Source: Clostridiales bacterium
GTDB taxonomy: Bacteria; Bacillota; Desulfotomaculia; Desulfotomaculales; VENG01
Direction: 5' to 3'
Assembly (NCBI GenBank): GCA_021736985.1
Contig: JAIPEW010000021.1
Location: forward strand, 1 to 57,310
Length of the DNA: 57,310 bases
The notes beneath the pieces were generated by a model. That model was given only the letters and a program-made list of their open reading frames with translations. It did not search any database and had not been told where the DNA came from. Position 1 is the stretch's first letter. Each line of letters starts with the position of its first letter. The position numbers and the translations under genes were made by a program. Shown here one piece after another: positions 8,405-16,273 of the stretch.

Positions 8405-9763
8405 ATGTCTCTTTTACAAAGGCTGGAAGCAAAAAAAACCACGGTTACCGGAAACGAAACAGGAAAAGAAAAAAAACACTCTTCTATAGATCCCTACGAA
8501 GAAATGAAAACCAGGCTGCATAAAAGTGTAATTGATAAACTTAAGGATGTTCCAGAGGAAAATAAAGAAGACAATAATACACTGGCCAGGCATATTGAAG
8601 AAATAGTTGATGAAACACTTAAAGAAGATGAAACATCACCCCACATACCGCGGGGTGACCGCCAGCGCATAGCCGGGGAAATAATTGACGAAATAACTGG
8701 TTTCGGGCCCATTACGCCCCTATTAAACAATGCCGATGTAAATGAAGTAATGGTAAACGGGCCCTATAATGTATACGTAGAAAAAGGCGGGCGTTTAATT
8801 AAAACTGATGTACACTTTAAAGATAATGATCATGTAATGCACGTAATAGAGCGTATTGTTTCACCCCTGGGCAGGCGCATAGACGAGAGTATGCCCATGG
8901 TAGATGCACGCCTACCCGACGGGTCCAGGGTGAATGCCATTATACCTCCCCTGGCCCTGCACGGGCCCACCATAACAATACGCAAATTCTCCCAGGAAGC
9001 GCTGTGCATGGAAGACGTTATTAATTTTGGCACATTGACAAAGCAGATGGCCCAGTTCATAGAAGCCTGCGTAAAATCACGGTTAAATGTAATCATTTCC
9101 GGTGGTACCGGCAGCGGAAAAACTACTTCATTAAATATAATATCTTCTTTTGTTCCAGGCAGCGAGCGAATAGTTACTATTGAAGACTCTGCAGAACTGC
9201 AGCTCCTTCAAGAACACGTGCTAACCCTGGAAAGCCGCCCGCCAAATATTGAAGGTAAAGGAGCCATAACTATAAGAGATTTAGTGCGAAACGCGCTGCG
9301 CATGCGCCCTGATCGAATAGTCGTAGGCGAGGTACGAAGCCAGGAAGCACTGGATATGCTCCAGGCTATGAACACCGGGCACGATGGATCACTTACCACG
9401 GGACACGCTAATTCGCCCCGGGACATGCTTTCCCGCCTGGAAACAATGGTACTCATGGCAGGAATGGACCTGCCGCTGCGGGCTATTCGCGAACAAATAT
9501 CTTCGGCAATTGATCTAATTGTACATCAAAGCAGGCTGCGGGACGGTTCGCGCAAAATCACCCATATCACAGAAGTACAGGGAATGGAAAGCGATGTAAT
9601 TGTCTTGCAGGATCTTTTCCGTTTCCATCAACACGGGGTTAATTCTGATGGTTCTGTTTCAGGAGATTTCCAATCTACCGGAATACGTCCCAAATTTATA
9701 GACCAACTGGAAACAGCAGGATTCAGCTTACCGACTGATATATTTCAATCCTCTATATTTTAG
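8405..9763 (+). CDS. tadA: Tad pilus secretion ATPase TadA/CpaF
   Basis: 452-aa hexameric type II/IV secretion-type ATPase that powers Flp pilus assembly. A charged N-terminal region (1-90) precedes the conserved domain with MVNGPYNVYVEKGG and the Walker A GGTGSGKTT at about 233-241. The Asp box (VTIEDSAEL), Walker B-type GEVRS and the His-box TGHDGSLTTGHANS follow. It ends 11 bp before tadB, with which it forms the motor and platform. Confidence 0.95.
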   Translation: MSLLQRLEAKKTTVTGNETGKEKKHSSIDPYEEMKTRLHKSVIDKLKDVPEENKEDNNTLARHIEEIVDETLKEDETSPHIPRGDRQRIAGEIIDEITGFGPITPLLNNADVNEVMVNGPYNVYVEKGGRLIKTDVHFKDNDHVMHVIERIVSPLGRRIDESMPMVDARLPDGSRVNAIIPPLALHGPTITIRKFSQEALCMEDVINFGTLTKQMAQFIEACVKSRLNVIISGGTGSGKTTSLNIISSFVPGSERIVTIEDSAELQLLQEHVLTLESRPPNIEGKGAITIRDLVRNALRMRPDRIVVGEVRSQEALDMLQAMNTGHDGSLTTGHANSPRDMLSRLETMVLMAGMDLPLRAIREQISSAIDLIVHQSRLRDGSRKITHITEVQGMESDVIVLQDLFRFHQHGVNSDGSVSGDFQSTGIRPKFIDQLETAGFSLPTDIFQSSIF

Positions 9764-9774
9764 GAGGTATCCCC

Positions 9775-10746
9775 TTGGCTCCCTCAACAATAAGCATATT
9801 TATATTTATTACTGTAATTTTAACTATTCTTGGAATACACCAGTTAAAAACAGCGGATCAGCAGCGTGTAGAACACCGCATGCAGTGGATTAACGCTAAA
9901 CAAGTCAGGCAAAAAATAAGCAGCAAGTATTCCAATGAAGAAAACAAGGAATTCTGGCGGCAAATACTTGCTGCATCCAGCCATTTGTTCCTGGCCCGGC
10001 ATCTGGGAAAGCGAGTTGATAAACAACTCACGGAAGCAGATATACCCCTGCGGGGAGAAGAATTCGTTGTTATTATCGCTGCAGCAGGACTAGCTGCAGG
10101 AGCATTTTTTACAGTCCTAACTCTAAACATCAGAATAGGATGCACAGCTTGCATTACTGCCTCCCTGCTCCCTTTTTTGCTATTGCGCACAGCATACGCG
10201 CGCAGGTTAAACGCTTTTAACTCGCAAATCGGCGATGCACTGGCTGTTATAGCGAATTCTCTCCGTTCTGGATTTAGTTTTTTACAAGCGATGGATATGG
10301 TTCGCAAAGAACTCCCTAACCCCATTCGCAAAGAATTCTCTCGGACCTTCCAGGAAATAAACCTGGGAACTTCCACGGAAGATGCGCTGCAAAACATGGC
10401 AAACCGGGTTAATAGCGAAGACATGGAACTGGTGGTAACTTCCGTGCTTATACAACGCCAGGTCGGAGGCAACCTGGCGGAAGTCCTGGATAACATAGGA
10501 AATACAATACGAGAACGTATACGCATAAAACGAGAAATAAAAACCATCACGGCCCAGGGAAGAATATCAGGTCTGATAATAGGGCTTATGCCGGTGGCAC
10601 TAGCATTATTAATGATGGTCATAAATCCTGATTACATAATGATCCTCCTTACTACTACACAGGGACACATTATGCTTTTTACAGCAGTTTTTGGAGAACT
10701 CCTGGGAGTTCTTTTAATTAAAAAAATAGTTAATATCCAGGTATAG
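9775..10746 (+). CDS. tadB: Tad pilus inner-membrane platform protein TadB
   Basis: 323-aa integral membrane protein of the GspF/TadB family. There are hydrophobic segments near 5-25 and 90-135, and at the C-terminus around 262-320. The T2SSF domain in between carries GDALAVIANSLRSGFSFLQAM and LEVVTSVLIQRQVGGNLAEVL-type sequence. The TTG start at 9775 is supported by TAGGAGGT seven bases upstream, overlapping the tadA stop region. It works with TadC as the membrane platform for TadA. Confidence 0.92.
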   Translation: MAPSTISIFIFITVILTILGIHQLKTADQQRVEHRMQWINAKQVRQKISSKYSNEENKEFWRQILAASSHLFLARHLGKRVDKQLTEADIPLRGEEFVVIIAAAGLAAGAFFTVLTLNIRIGCTACITASLLPFLLLRTAYARRLNAFNSQIGDALAVIANSLRSGFSFLQAMDMVRKELPNPIRKEFSRTFQEINLGTSTEDALQNMANRVNSEDMELVVTSVLIQRQVGGNLAEVLDNIGNTIRERIRIKREIKTITAQGRISGLIIGLMPVALALLMMVINPDYIMILLTTTQGHIMLFTAVFGELLGVLLIKKIVNIQV

Positions 10747-10757
10747 GGGGGATAACA

Positions 10758-11681
10758 ATTTTTTATTTAGCTGTGCTCGGGATATTTGGCTTTGTTTTGA
10801 TATTTACTTTAATATTATATAAAGTTATTTTCGGTGAACGCATTATAATGGCCCGGCGTGTAGAAGAAGTGGTAAAACAAGAAACCAAAGTTTCGGCCAG
10901 GGATCAGGAGTTATCACTCCCTCTTTATAAAAGGGCAGTAAAACCAGCTCTTTCTTCTCTGGCCAGTCACCTCTCACGTTTTGTCCCTGCAGCCAGGGAA
11001 GCTTCCCTGGCACAAAAAATGATCGAGGCAGGCAACCCGGGAAATTTAACTCCAAGAGAACTCCTGGTCATAAAATACCTGCTAGCAGCAGGATGCACGG
11101 GTGGTCTATGGTCATGGGCAGGTCTACTTAATATGCATACCGCCCAGTGCATATTGATGGCTGCCGCCGGTGCACCGCTGGGATGGCTGGGACCAGACTT
11201 CTTTTTAAAATACCGGGCCCAGAATCGAAAAGACGATGTAGAAAAAAATCTTCCCGATGTCCTGGACCTGTTGACAGTAAGCGTAGAAGCCGGGCTTGGT
11301 TTTGACGGCGCTCTGATGAAAGTCGTTGAAAAAGCCAGGGGAGTGATTGCAGATGAATTTATTATCATGCTGCAAGAAATCAAAATGGGTAAACCCAGGC
11401 AAGAAGCACTGCGCAATATGGCCGACAGGATAGCCGTAGACGACATGTCCAACTTCGTAGGTTCAATAGTACTTGCAGACAAGCTTGGCATCAGTATAGG
11501 CAATATTTTACGCATGCAAAGTGAACAAATGCGTCAAAAACGCCGTCAGAGGGCCGAAGAAAAAGGCATGAAAGCTCCTGTAAAAATGCTTATCCCCATG
11601 GTACTATTTATATTTCCTGCTATATTTATAATCCTGCTGGGCCCGGCAGTAATGAAAATAATGAAAGCCTTTACCATGTAA
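10758..11681 (+). CDS. tadC: Tad pilus platform protein TadC
   Basis: GspF/TadB-family membrane protein with the T2SSF motif DVLDLLTVSVEAGLGFDGAL, then GNILRMQSEQMRQKRRQRAEEKGMKAPVK-like sequence and C-terminal hydrophobic helices. A GTG at 10773 would lie 22 bases from the only Shine-Dalgarno (AGGGGGG, 10745-10751). An in-frame ATT at 10758 stands about six bases from it and adds FYLA to the N-terminal helix. I therefore start at ATT, a rare initiation codon; GTG 10773 is the alternative (302 aa). Last of the core tad genes. Confidence 0.88.
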   Translation: MFYLAVLGIFGFVLIFTLILYKVIFGERIIMARRVEEVVKQETKVSARDQELSLPLYKRAVKPALSSLASHLSRFVPAAREASLAQKMIEAGNPGNLTPRELLVIKYLLAAGCTGGLWSWAGLLNMHTAQCILMAAAGAPLGWLGPDFFLKYRAQNRKDDVEKNLPDVLDLLTVSVEAGLGFDGALMKVVEKARGVIADEFIIMLQEIKMGKPRQEALRNMADRIAVDDMSNFVGSIVLADKLGISIGNILRMQSEQMRQKRRQRAEEKGMKAPVKMLIPMVLFIFPAIFIILLGPAVMKIMKAFTM

Positions 11682-11701
11682 GAATATAGGAGTATAGTTA
11701 T

Positions 11702-12034
11702 ATGTCTATTACAAACCTGAATACTGCGCACATACTGGCCTATAATGTTGAATATGCTTATACATTTAAAAGCCGTTTAAAGGGTCTTATGGGAAGGGCC
11801 GGTCTTGAAGGGGCCCTTGTACTTCACCCCTGTTCTTCTATTCATACCTGCTTCATGAGATTTCCCATAGACGTACTTTTTCTAGATAAAAACTACTACA
11901 TCTTAGCAGCAATTAAGAACATGAAGCCGTACCGGTTTTCCAGAATAATAAAAAGCGCAAACACTGTTGTAGAACTGCCTGCCGGGATGATTGAAAAAAC
12001 CGGCACTCAATACGGCGACTACATAAAATTTTAA
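11702..12034 (+). CDS. DUF192 protein (COG1430)
   Basis: 110-aa DUF192 protein. The family core is present: FKSRLKGLMGR, then SIHTCFMRFPIDVLFLD and VVELPAGMIEKTG. DUF192 proteins are small beta-rich domains of unknown function, and in Firmicutes and Actinobacteria they often sit beside tad genes. Here the gene follows tadC by 20 bp and is likely co-transcribed. This copy has no signal peptide, unlike many family members, so it is probably cytoplasmic. Confidence 0.88.
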   Translation: MSITNLNTAHILAYNVEYAYTFKSRLKGLMGRAGLEGALVLHPCSSIHTCFMRFPIDVLFLDKNYYILAAIKNMKPYRFSRIIKSANTVVELPAGMIEKTGTQYGDYIKF

Positions 12035-12053
12035 CCCCAAGAGGTGAACTCAA

Positions 12054-13022
12054 GTGAAATTATTTAACAGCAGCCTGTTTAAAAAATCCTCTTTAACTTT
12101 CAGGCTCAGCCTGGGCATCACCATACTGATAATGTTCATTATGGGAACCGCAGGAATAGCTACTTTCATGCGCGACCGCGATATGTTTATAGAAAAAACA
12201 TATTCCCGCGGGTGGTCTACGGTTGAAACAATACAAACAATGGCAGCTGCACCATTAAAAAACGGAAATATTAAACTGCTTAATAAATTAACGTCCCAGC
12301 TCGCAGATGATGCATTTATAAAAAGGGCAGTGATCACGGATAAATCTGGTAATATTATAGCACACAACAAAATAGAGCACGTAGGTTCTTCCCTTAAAGA
12401 TATTAATATAAAAAAAGTTCTTTCCAACAAAGAAAAACATGTTGGACAGCTTTATAATAAAGAAGGAACAGTCACTGCCCTAACTTTTTCAGCCCCTGTA
12501 AAAAGTGAAAAAAATAAAAACCAGGGATATATCTACCTGGCCGCAGACCTTACCCTGCTGCAGAACTACCTGCAGGAAACAATACAAAGATTAATTTTAC
12601 AATTTGTACTGGCCAGCATTGCCGGAATGATCTTAACCCGATTAATTATACTGCGTTCTGTTAACCGCCCGGTACAATCACTGGTAAAAGCAAATGAACA
12701 ACTTGCCAACGGAAACTTTTCTCAAAAAGTTGATATAAATACCAGGGACGAGCTGGGGACCCTGGCTAAATCTTTTAACGGCATGACTGACCAGCTTGAA
12801 TTTTTATTTCAGTCAATACGTAAAACTGTTTCTGACATTAGCAGTGCCTCCAGCTCTATAGTAAAACAAACCGACAATTTAAAAGATACGGAATATGAAA
12901 CTGACAGTTCTAGACCAATAGAAACAGCAAAAGAGATAAATACAACGGCCCGCCGCCTTACTCGCATGTCAGACAAGTTAAACGCTCTTGCCCTGCAGTT
13001 CAAAACCAGGGATGGTCAGTAA
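12054..13022 (+). CDS. Membrane sensor-like protein with extracytoplasmic and HAMP domains
   Basis: 322-aa protein: transmembrane helix at about 18-40, an extracytoplasmic sensor region (about 40-175, with the double-Cache-like stretch AVITDKSGNIIAHNK and VTALTFSAPVKSEK), a second helix at about 180-200, then a HAMP domain (NRPVQSLVKANEQLANGNFSQKV, about 205-255) and a short coiled-coil tail. There is no kinase, methyl-accepting or cyclase output domain, so the signal must pass to a partner. GTG start after GAGGTG. It lies last in the tad operon and may link a stimulus to pilus activity, which is inference. Confidence 0.82.
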   Translation: MKLFNSSLFKKSSLTFRLSLGITILIMFIMGTAGIATFMRDRDMFIEKTYSRGWSTVETIQTMAAAPLKNGNIKLLNKLTSQLADDAFIKRAVITDKSGNIIAHNKIEHVGSSLKDINIKKVLSNKEKHVGQLYNKEGTVTALTFSAPVKSEKNKNQGYIYLAADLTLLQNYLQETIQRLILQFVLASIAGMILTRLIILRSVNRPVQSLVKANEQLANGNFSQKVDINTRDELGTLAKSFNGMTDQLEFLFQSIRKTVSDISSASSSIVKQTDNLKDTEYETDSSRPIETAKEINTTARRLTRMSDKLNALALQFKTRDGQ

Positions 13023-13039
13023 TACCGGGGACGGTTCTT

Positions 13040-13340
13040 GACTTGAATTGCTCATAACTAACACAACGGAGAATGAAAACTCTTTGAGCAGCCGTATTAA
13101 GGCCGGTGGTACTAGGAGCGAACGTACGAAGGCACATTCAAAGAGCGAATGAGGCCGAGGAAAAGCGCCGGGGCAAAGGGCAGGGGTGAGAAGTGGGAAA
13201 TTAGAGGTGGGAAAAAGAAAAGTCTACGCAGCAGACTTCCTCAAATTGTCACACTTCCCACCTCCCACATTACACTTCGCAAATGACGGGCTATGCAGCG
13301 CACCCAGATTCCGCTACCTTCCGCAAATCCACCGGCCATT
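13040..13340. repeat. Dispersed non-coding repeat, third copy with inverted ends
   Basis: Carries the same blocks as 1-660 but in the order B then A: GAATGAAAACTCTTTGAG, then GGCCGGTGG (13101-13109), the core TTCAAAGAGCGAATGAGGCC, and finally the A-part core ending CCACCGGCC (13329-13337). The outer GGCCGGTGG and CCACCGGCC are exact inverted repeats, so the unit can fold. Between them, AAGTGGGAAATTAGAGGTGGGAA (13193-13215) is mirrored by TTCCCACCTCCCAC (13254-13267). Confidence 0.65.
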
Positions 13341-13520
13341 TTAATTTGATCTGCGTTTAGGACCAACGGAGCGAACGAGGATCAATGGCAAGCAGCTAAA
13401 ACTAGAATTTTCTGGAAACCGTTGATATTTAGTGCGAATCCTTTTAACCCAAGAGCAGGAATCATATATCAAAAATAGAACAAGTTAAAATAAACTACTA
13501 TACTAACTGGAGGAATAGTT
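13341..13520. other. Intergenic region before the DsbA-like gene
   Basis: AT-rich spacer between the repeat and the start codon at 13521. It holds the Shine-Dalgarno GGAGG near 13509 but no promoter I would defend. Confidence 0.4.
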
Positions 13521-14099
13521 ATGGCAGTAAGAATTCTCGCTTTTTCTGATTACCTTTGACCGTTTTGCTATATCGGGGAGAAGAGGTTAGAAAAACTGCA
13601 GGGGGAATATGATATAGAGATTGATTGGAAAGCCTTTGAAATCATGCCGGAAGGAAGGCCGCGGCCCAGCAAGGAAGACCTGGAAGAAGGCTTTGCAGGT
13701 TTTCAGCGCATGGCAGAAAAAGAAGGCATAAAAGTTAATTTCAACCCTCACTTTAATTCTTCCCGTCTGGCCCTGGAAGGTGCCAAACATGCCCAGCAAA
13801 AAGGTAAGTTTCATGAATATAATAAAAGAGTGTATACGGCCCAGTTCATAGACAGCCAGGACATCTCAGACATAAACGTTTTAACTGAAATTGCTGAACA
13901 AGCAGGATTAGACCGTGCTGAATTTAAAGAAAAACTGGATAAACGCCTCATGAGTGATTACGTAGACGCAGACATGGAGGAAGCAAAAAGGCTGCAGGTC
14001 AAGGCTGCACCGACCTTTTTTATTGGAGAAAGTGAAAAAATTGTAGGATCTAAAACAGATGAAGCATTTGAAAACGCCATGCAAAAAGTACTTTCATAA
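13521..14099 (+). CDS. DsbA/FrnE-family thiol oxidoreductase, probable selenoprotein (in-frame TGA = Sec13)
   Basis: 192-aa thioredoxin-fold protein of the DsbA/2-hydroxychromene-2-carboxylate isomerase group. Reading from ATG 13521, with GGAGG eight bases upstream, the frame gives MAVRILAFSDYL, then TGA (13557-13559), then PFCYIGEKRLE, and runs open to the TAA at 14099. In the family this place is the CPFC (CxxC) redox motif, so TGA stands exactly for the first, attacking cysteine, giving U-P-F-C. A SECIS-like hairpin follows at once. The cis-proline motif AAPTFFIG sits near residue 170. No signal peptide, so cytoplasmic. The alternative is a pseudogene with translation from ATG 13644, but that would lose the active site and the first strand. 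Confidence 0.85.
13562..13596 (+). promoter_or_regulatory. Candidate bacterial SECIS hairpin
   Basis: Starting two bases after the TGA codon, GTTTT (13562-13566) pairs with AAAAC (13592-13596) and CTA (13568-13570) with TAG (13588-13590). A G/A mismatch lies between them. TC/GA can close an apical loop GGGGAGAA that starts at 13575, about 15 nt after the TGA. Bacterial SECIS elements typically place a G at the start of the apical loop at about this distance. The folding was done by eye. Confidence 0.6.
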
Positions 14100-14120
14100 A
14101 TTCACCCGCTAATAAATTAG

Positions 14121-14157
14121 GGCCGGAGATAATGCCACCATGGCACAACCTCCGGCC
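14121..14157 (+). terminator. Inverted repeat after the selenoprotein gene
   Basis: GGCCGGAG (14121-14128) pairs with CTCCGGCC (14150-14157) and encloses a smaller TGCC/GGCA hairpin. It lies between convergent genes. There is no U-run on either strand, so this is a weak or factor-assisted terminator at best. Confidence 0.5.
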
Positions 14158-14167
14158 TGAAACATAT

Positions 14168-14938
14168 TCATACCCCGCACAATAACCTTTTTTGCAGCAT
14201 ACCCCCCAGGGGCATAATCCTGTCAACCTTCACTTTAAGCCTTTTTCCATCCCTCAGTTTAAGCAAAAAGTTTATAAGCATTTCTATCAAGGGATCTGCT
14301 GTTTTAATCATAAATAAATTATTCTTAAAACTTTCATCCTGAGGTTTGTCCATAAAAGCCCTCTTTAAAACCGGCCTGTCATAATAATTTTTTAGTTTGT
14401 CTAAATTATCTTCCAGCAGCAGAATTATATCGTTTAAAGCTAATTCATTTTCAAATATAAACTTGAATTGTATTAAGAAGCAATAAATAAAGCGTTTTAT
14501 TTCAAAACCATTTGCTACAAAAGGACCATAATCATACAATTCCATTTTACATAAAGAACACCGGTCATTTGGAGAAACTATAATGTGATCAACTAACTTA
14601 ATGCCCAGCAGTGCCAGTTGCCACTTTAACACTTCTGTAAGCACAATATCATCCTGGGAAGGTATTATACCACTGAACCATGGTTCTTCCGGGTGATTGT
14701 GTATAATAACAGCTTCCTTAATCGTGATACCCCTGCTTATGAGCCAGTCAAGAACAATGTTTAGAGGCGGTATCACTGCCCACCTTGTTCCGCCGCTCTC
14801 CCCGTACAACGTATGCAGGACATTATTATCATCCATGAATACTAAAATTACCTGTTCCTCAGATTTTGTTGAAATTTCTTCCACTTCTTTGATATAAAAA
14901 ATGTCCTCCCTTATATTAGAGGATACCAAAAAAGCCAC
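14168..14938 (-). CDS. RadC/JAB-like (MPN) domain protein
   Basis: 256-aa protein whose N-terminal 140 residues resemble the RadC-type JAB domain: VIIHNHPEEPWFSG then PSQDDIVLTEVLKWQLALLGIKLVDHIIVS. That gives the HxH and S-x-D zinc-binding pattern of JAMM metalloproteins and the LGI-x-LVDHIIV stretch of RadC. The remaining 115 residues are not recognised. It lacks the helix-hairpin-helix N-terminus of true RadC. GTG start, preceded by AGGTG. Its promoter carries a perfect Fur box, so expression should rise when iron is short. It may be a metal-dependent isopeptidase or hydrolase; the substrate is unknown. Confidence 0.72.
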   Translation of the reverse strand: MAFLVSSNIREDIFYIKEVEEISTKSEEQVILVFMDDNNVLHTLYGESGGTRWAVIPPLNIVLDWLISRGITIKEAVIIHNHPEEPWFSGIIPSQDDIVLTEVLKWQLALLGIKLVDHIIVSPNDRCSLCKMELYDYGPFVANGFEIKRFIYCFLIQFKFIFENELALNDIILLLEDNLDKLKNYYDRPVLKRAFMDKPQDESFKNNLFMIKTADPLIEMLINFLLKLRDGKRLKVKVDRIMPLGGMLQKRLLCGV

Positions 14939-14995
14939 GATCTCACACCTAACTTGAAAAATTTTAATTTGTGTCCAGTTTATTGCATTTGATGT

Positions 14996-15024
14996 ATTAT
15001 ATTACAAATGATAATCATTATCAA
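14996..15024 (-). promoter_or_regulatory. Sigma-A promoter overlapped by a Fur box
   Basis: On the minus strand, -35 TTGATA (15019-15024), a 17-base spacer and -10 TATAAT (14996-15001) drive the JAB gene. The 15-base TGATAATCATTATCA (15009-15023) is an exact match to the 7-1-7 Fur/PerR-type consensus TGATAATNATTATCA and covers the -35 and spacer. Iron-dependent repression is therefore expected. Confidence 0.85.
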
Positions 15025-15035
15025 TCATAAAATAT

Positions 15036-15066
15036 AAAAAAAATAGGCCTAAATGCCTATTTTTTC
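15036..15066 (-). terminator. Intrinsic terminator after ychF
   Basis: AAATAGGC/GCCTATTT stem with A- and T-runs on both sides, so it can work in both directions. It stands downstream of ychF, between it and the Fur-controlled promoter. Confidence 0.85.
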
Positions 15067-15097
15067 TTCAAATATTTACAATTTTTGTATATAAATT

Positions 15098-16186
15098 TTA
15101 CACGTTAAACCTGATGTTTAATATATCCCCGTCTTTAACAATATATTCTTTACCTTCCAGCCTTACAAGCCCGTTTTCCCTGGCTTTTGCCATAGTGCCA
15201 TTTTGCTCAAGATCATCAGAGTTTATCGCCTCTGCCCTGATAAAACCTCTTTCCAGGTCCGAGTGTATTTTACCTGCCGCCTTGCGGGCACTTGTTTCTT
15301 TCTTTATAGTCCAGGCTTTTACTTCATCTTCACCTACTGTAAAAAATGATATCAGCCCCAGGTAATCATAGGCAGTTCGGGTAAGGCGATCAATTCCCAG
15401 TTCTTCAAGGTTAAGATCCTCCATGAAAAGTTCCCTGTCTTCAGATGGCAGTTCGGCTATCTCCATTTCAGCCTGCCCGCATATCTCTATAAGCCTGGTA
15501 TTTTTTTCGCGGGCCAGTTCTTCCAGGTCTTTTTTTCGAGGATAATCACCATTTTTAAACTGCTGTTCATCCGTGTTTACTGCTATAATTAATGGTTTCT
15601 CACTGAAGAACTTGTAATTCTGCAGCATTTCCTGTTCTTGTTCACTTAATTCCAGCTGGTGCAGGGGTACTTCGTTTTCCAGTGCTTCCAGCAATTTTTT
15701 CAAGACATCTAATTCTGCAAGAACCTCTTTTTTAACTTTTTTAGCGCTTTGTATTCTTTCTATCCTTTTTTCTACAAGATCCATGTCAGCTAAAAGAAGC
15801 TCCATGTATATTGTTTCTACGTCCCGCACCGGGTCTATTGTATCTTCTACATGTATCACATCCGGATCATCAAATGCTCTTACAACATGTATTAATAAAT
15901 CCGAGTGGCGGATGGAGTCCAAGAACTGGTTGCCAACACCCTTGCCCTGGCTTGCTCCCTGTACCAGGCCCGGGACATCACTAAACTCAATTTGCGCATA
16001 TGTAGTTTTTTTAGGATTATACATCCTGGAAAGAAAGTCTATTCGCCTGTCCGGTACTTTAGCTGTACTTTCATTAGTTTCGGTTTTTCCTGTCAAGTAT
16101 TTAGATGTATCGACCCCGGCATTTGTTACCAGGTTAAATAAAGTAGTCTTGCCTACCATGGGTAGGCCTACCAATCCAATTTGCAC
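15098..16186 (-). CDS. ychF: Redox-regulated ATPase/GTPase YchF (OLA1 family)
   Basis: 362-aa cytosolic P-loop protein of the Obg-related YchF/OLA1 family. Walker A GLPMVGKTT is at residues 6-14, switch II DVPGLVQGASQGKGVGNQFL at about 70-90, and the deviant G4 motif NTDE (which favours ATP in this family) at about 205. The C-terminal TGS domain ends NIRFNV. Full length. YchF associates with ribosomes and the stress response. It is transcribed toward its own terminator; the next gene upstream lies 87 bp away. Confidence 0.95.
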   Translation of the reverse strand: MQIGLVGLPMVGKTTLFNLVTNAGVDTSKYLTGKTETNESTAKVPDRRIDFLSRMYNPKKTTYAQIEFSDVPGLVQGASQGKGVGNQFLDSIRHSDLLIHVVRAFDDPDVIHVEDTIDPVRDVETIYMELLLADMDLVEKRIERIQSAKKVKKEVLAELDVLKKLLEALENEVPLHQLELSEQEQEMLQNYKFFSEKPLIIAVNTDEQQFKNGDYPRKKDLEELAREKNTRLIEICGQAEMEIAELPSEDRELFMEDLNLEELGIDRLTRTAYDYLGLISFFTVGEDEVKAWTIKKETSARKAAGKIHSDLERGFIRAEAINSDDLEQNGTMAKARENGLVRLEGKEYIVKDGDILNIRFNV

Positions 16187-16273
16187 GACCAGTCACTCCC
16201 GGTTTGTTAAGTTCCTTTTGGATTGTAGCACTAAGAAGCTGCAGCTGTAAAGTATAAACCGTAACATATAAGT

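Noticed and set aside
9858-10622. 254-codon open frame antisense to tadB
   Set aside because: Shadow of the tadB coding strand; no start signal and Ser/Arg-rich composition typical of antisense frames.
10967-11515. 182-codon frame antisense to tadC
   Set aside because: Same reason: mirror of a well-supported gene, low-complexity product.
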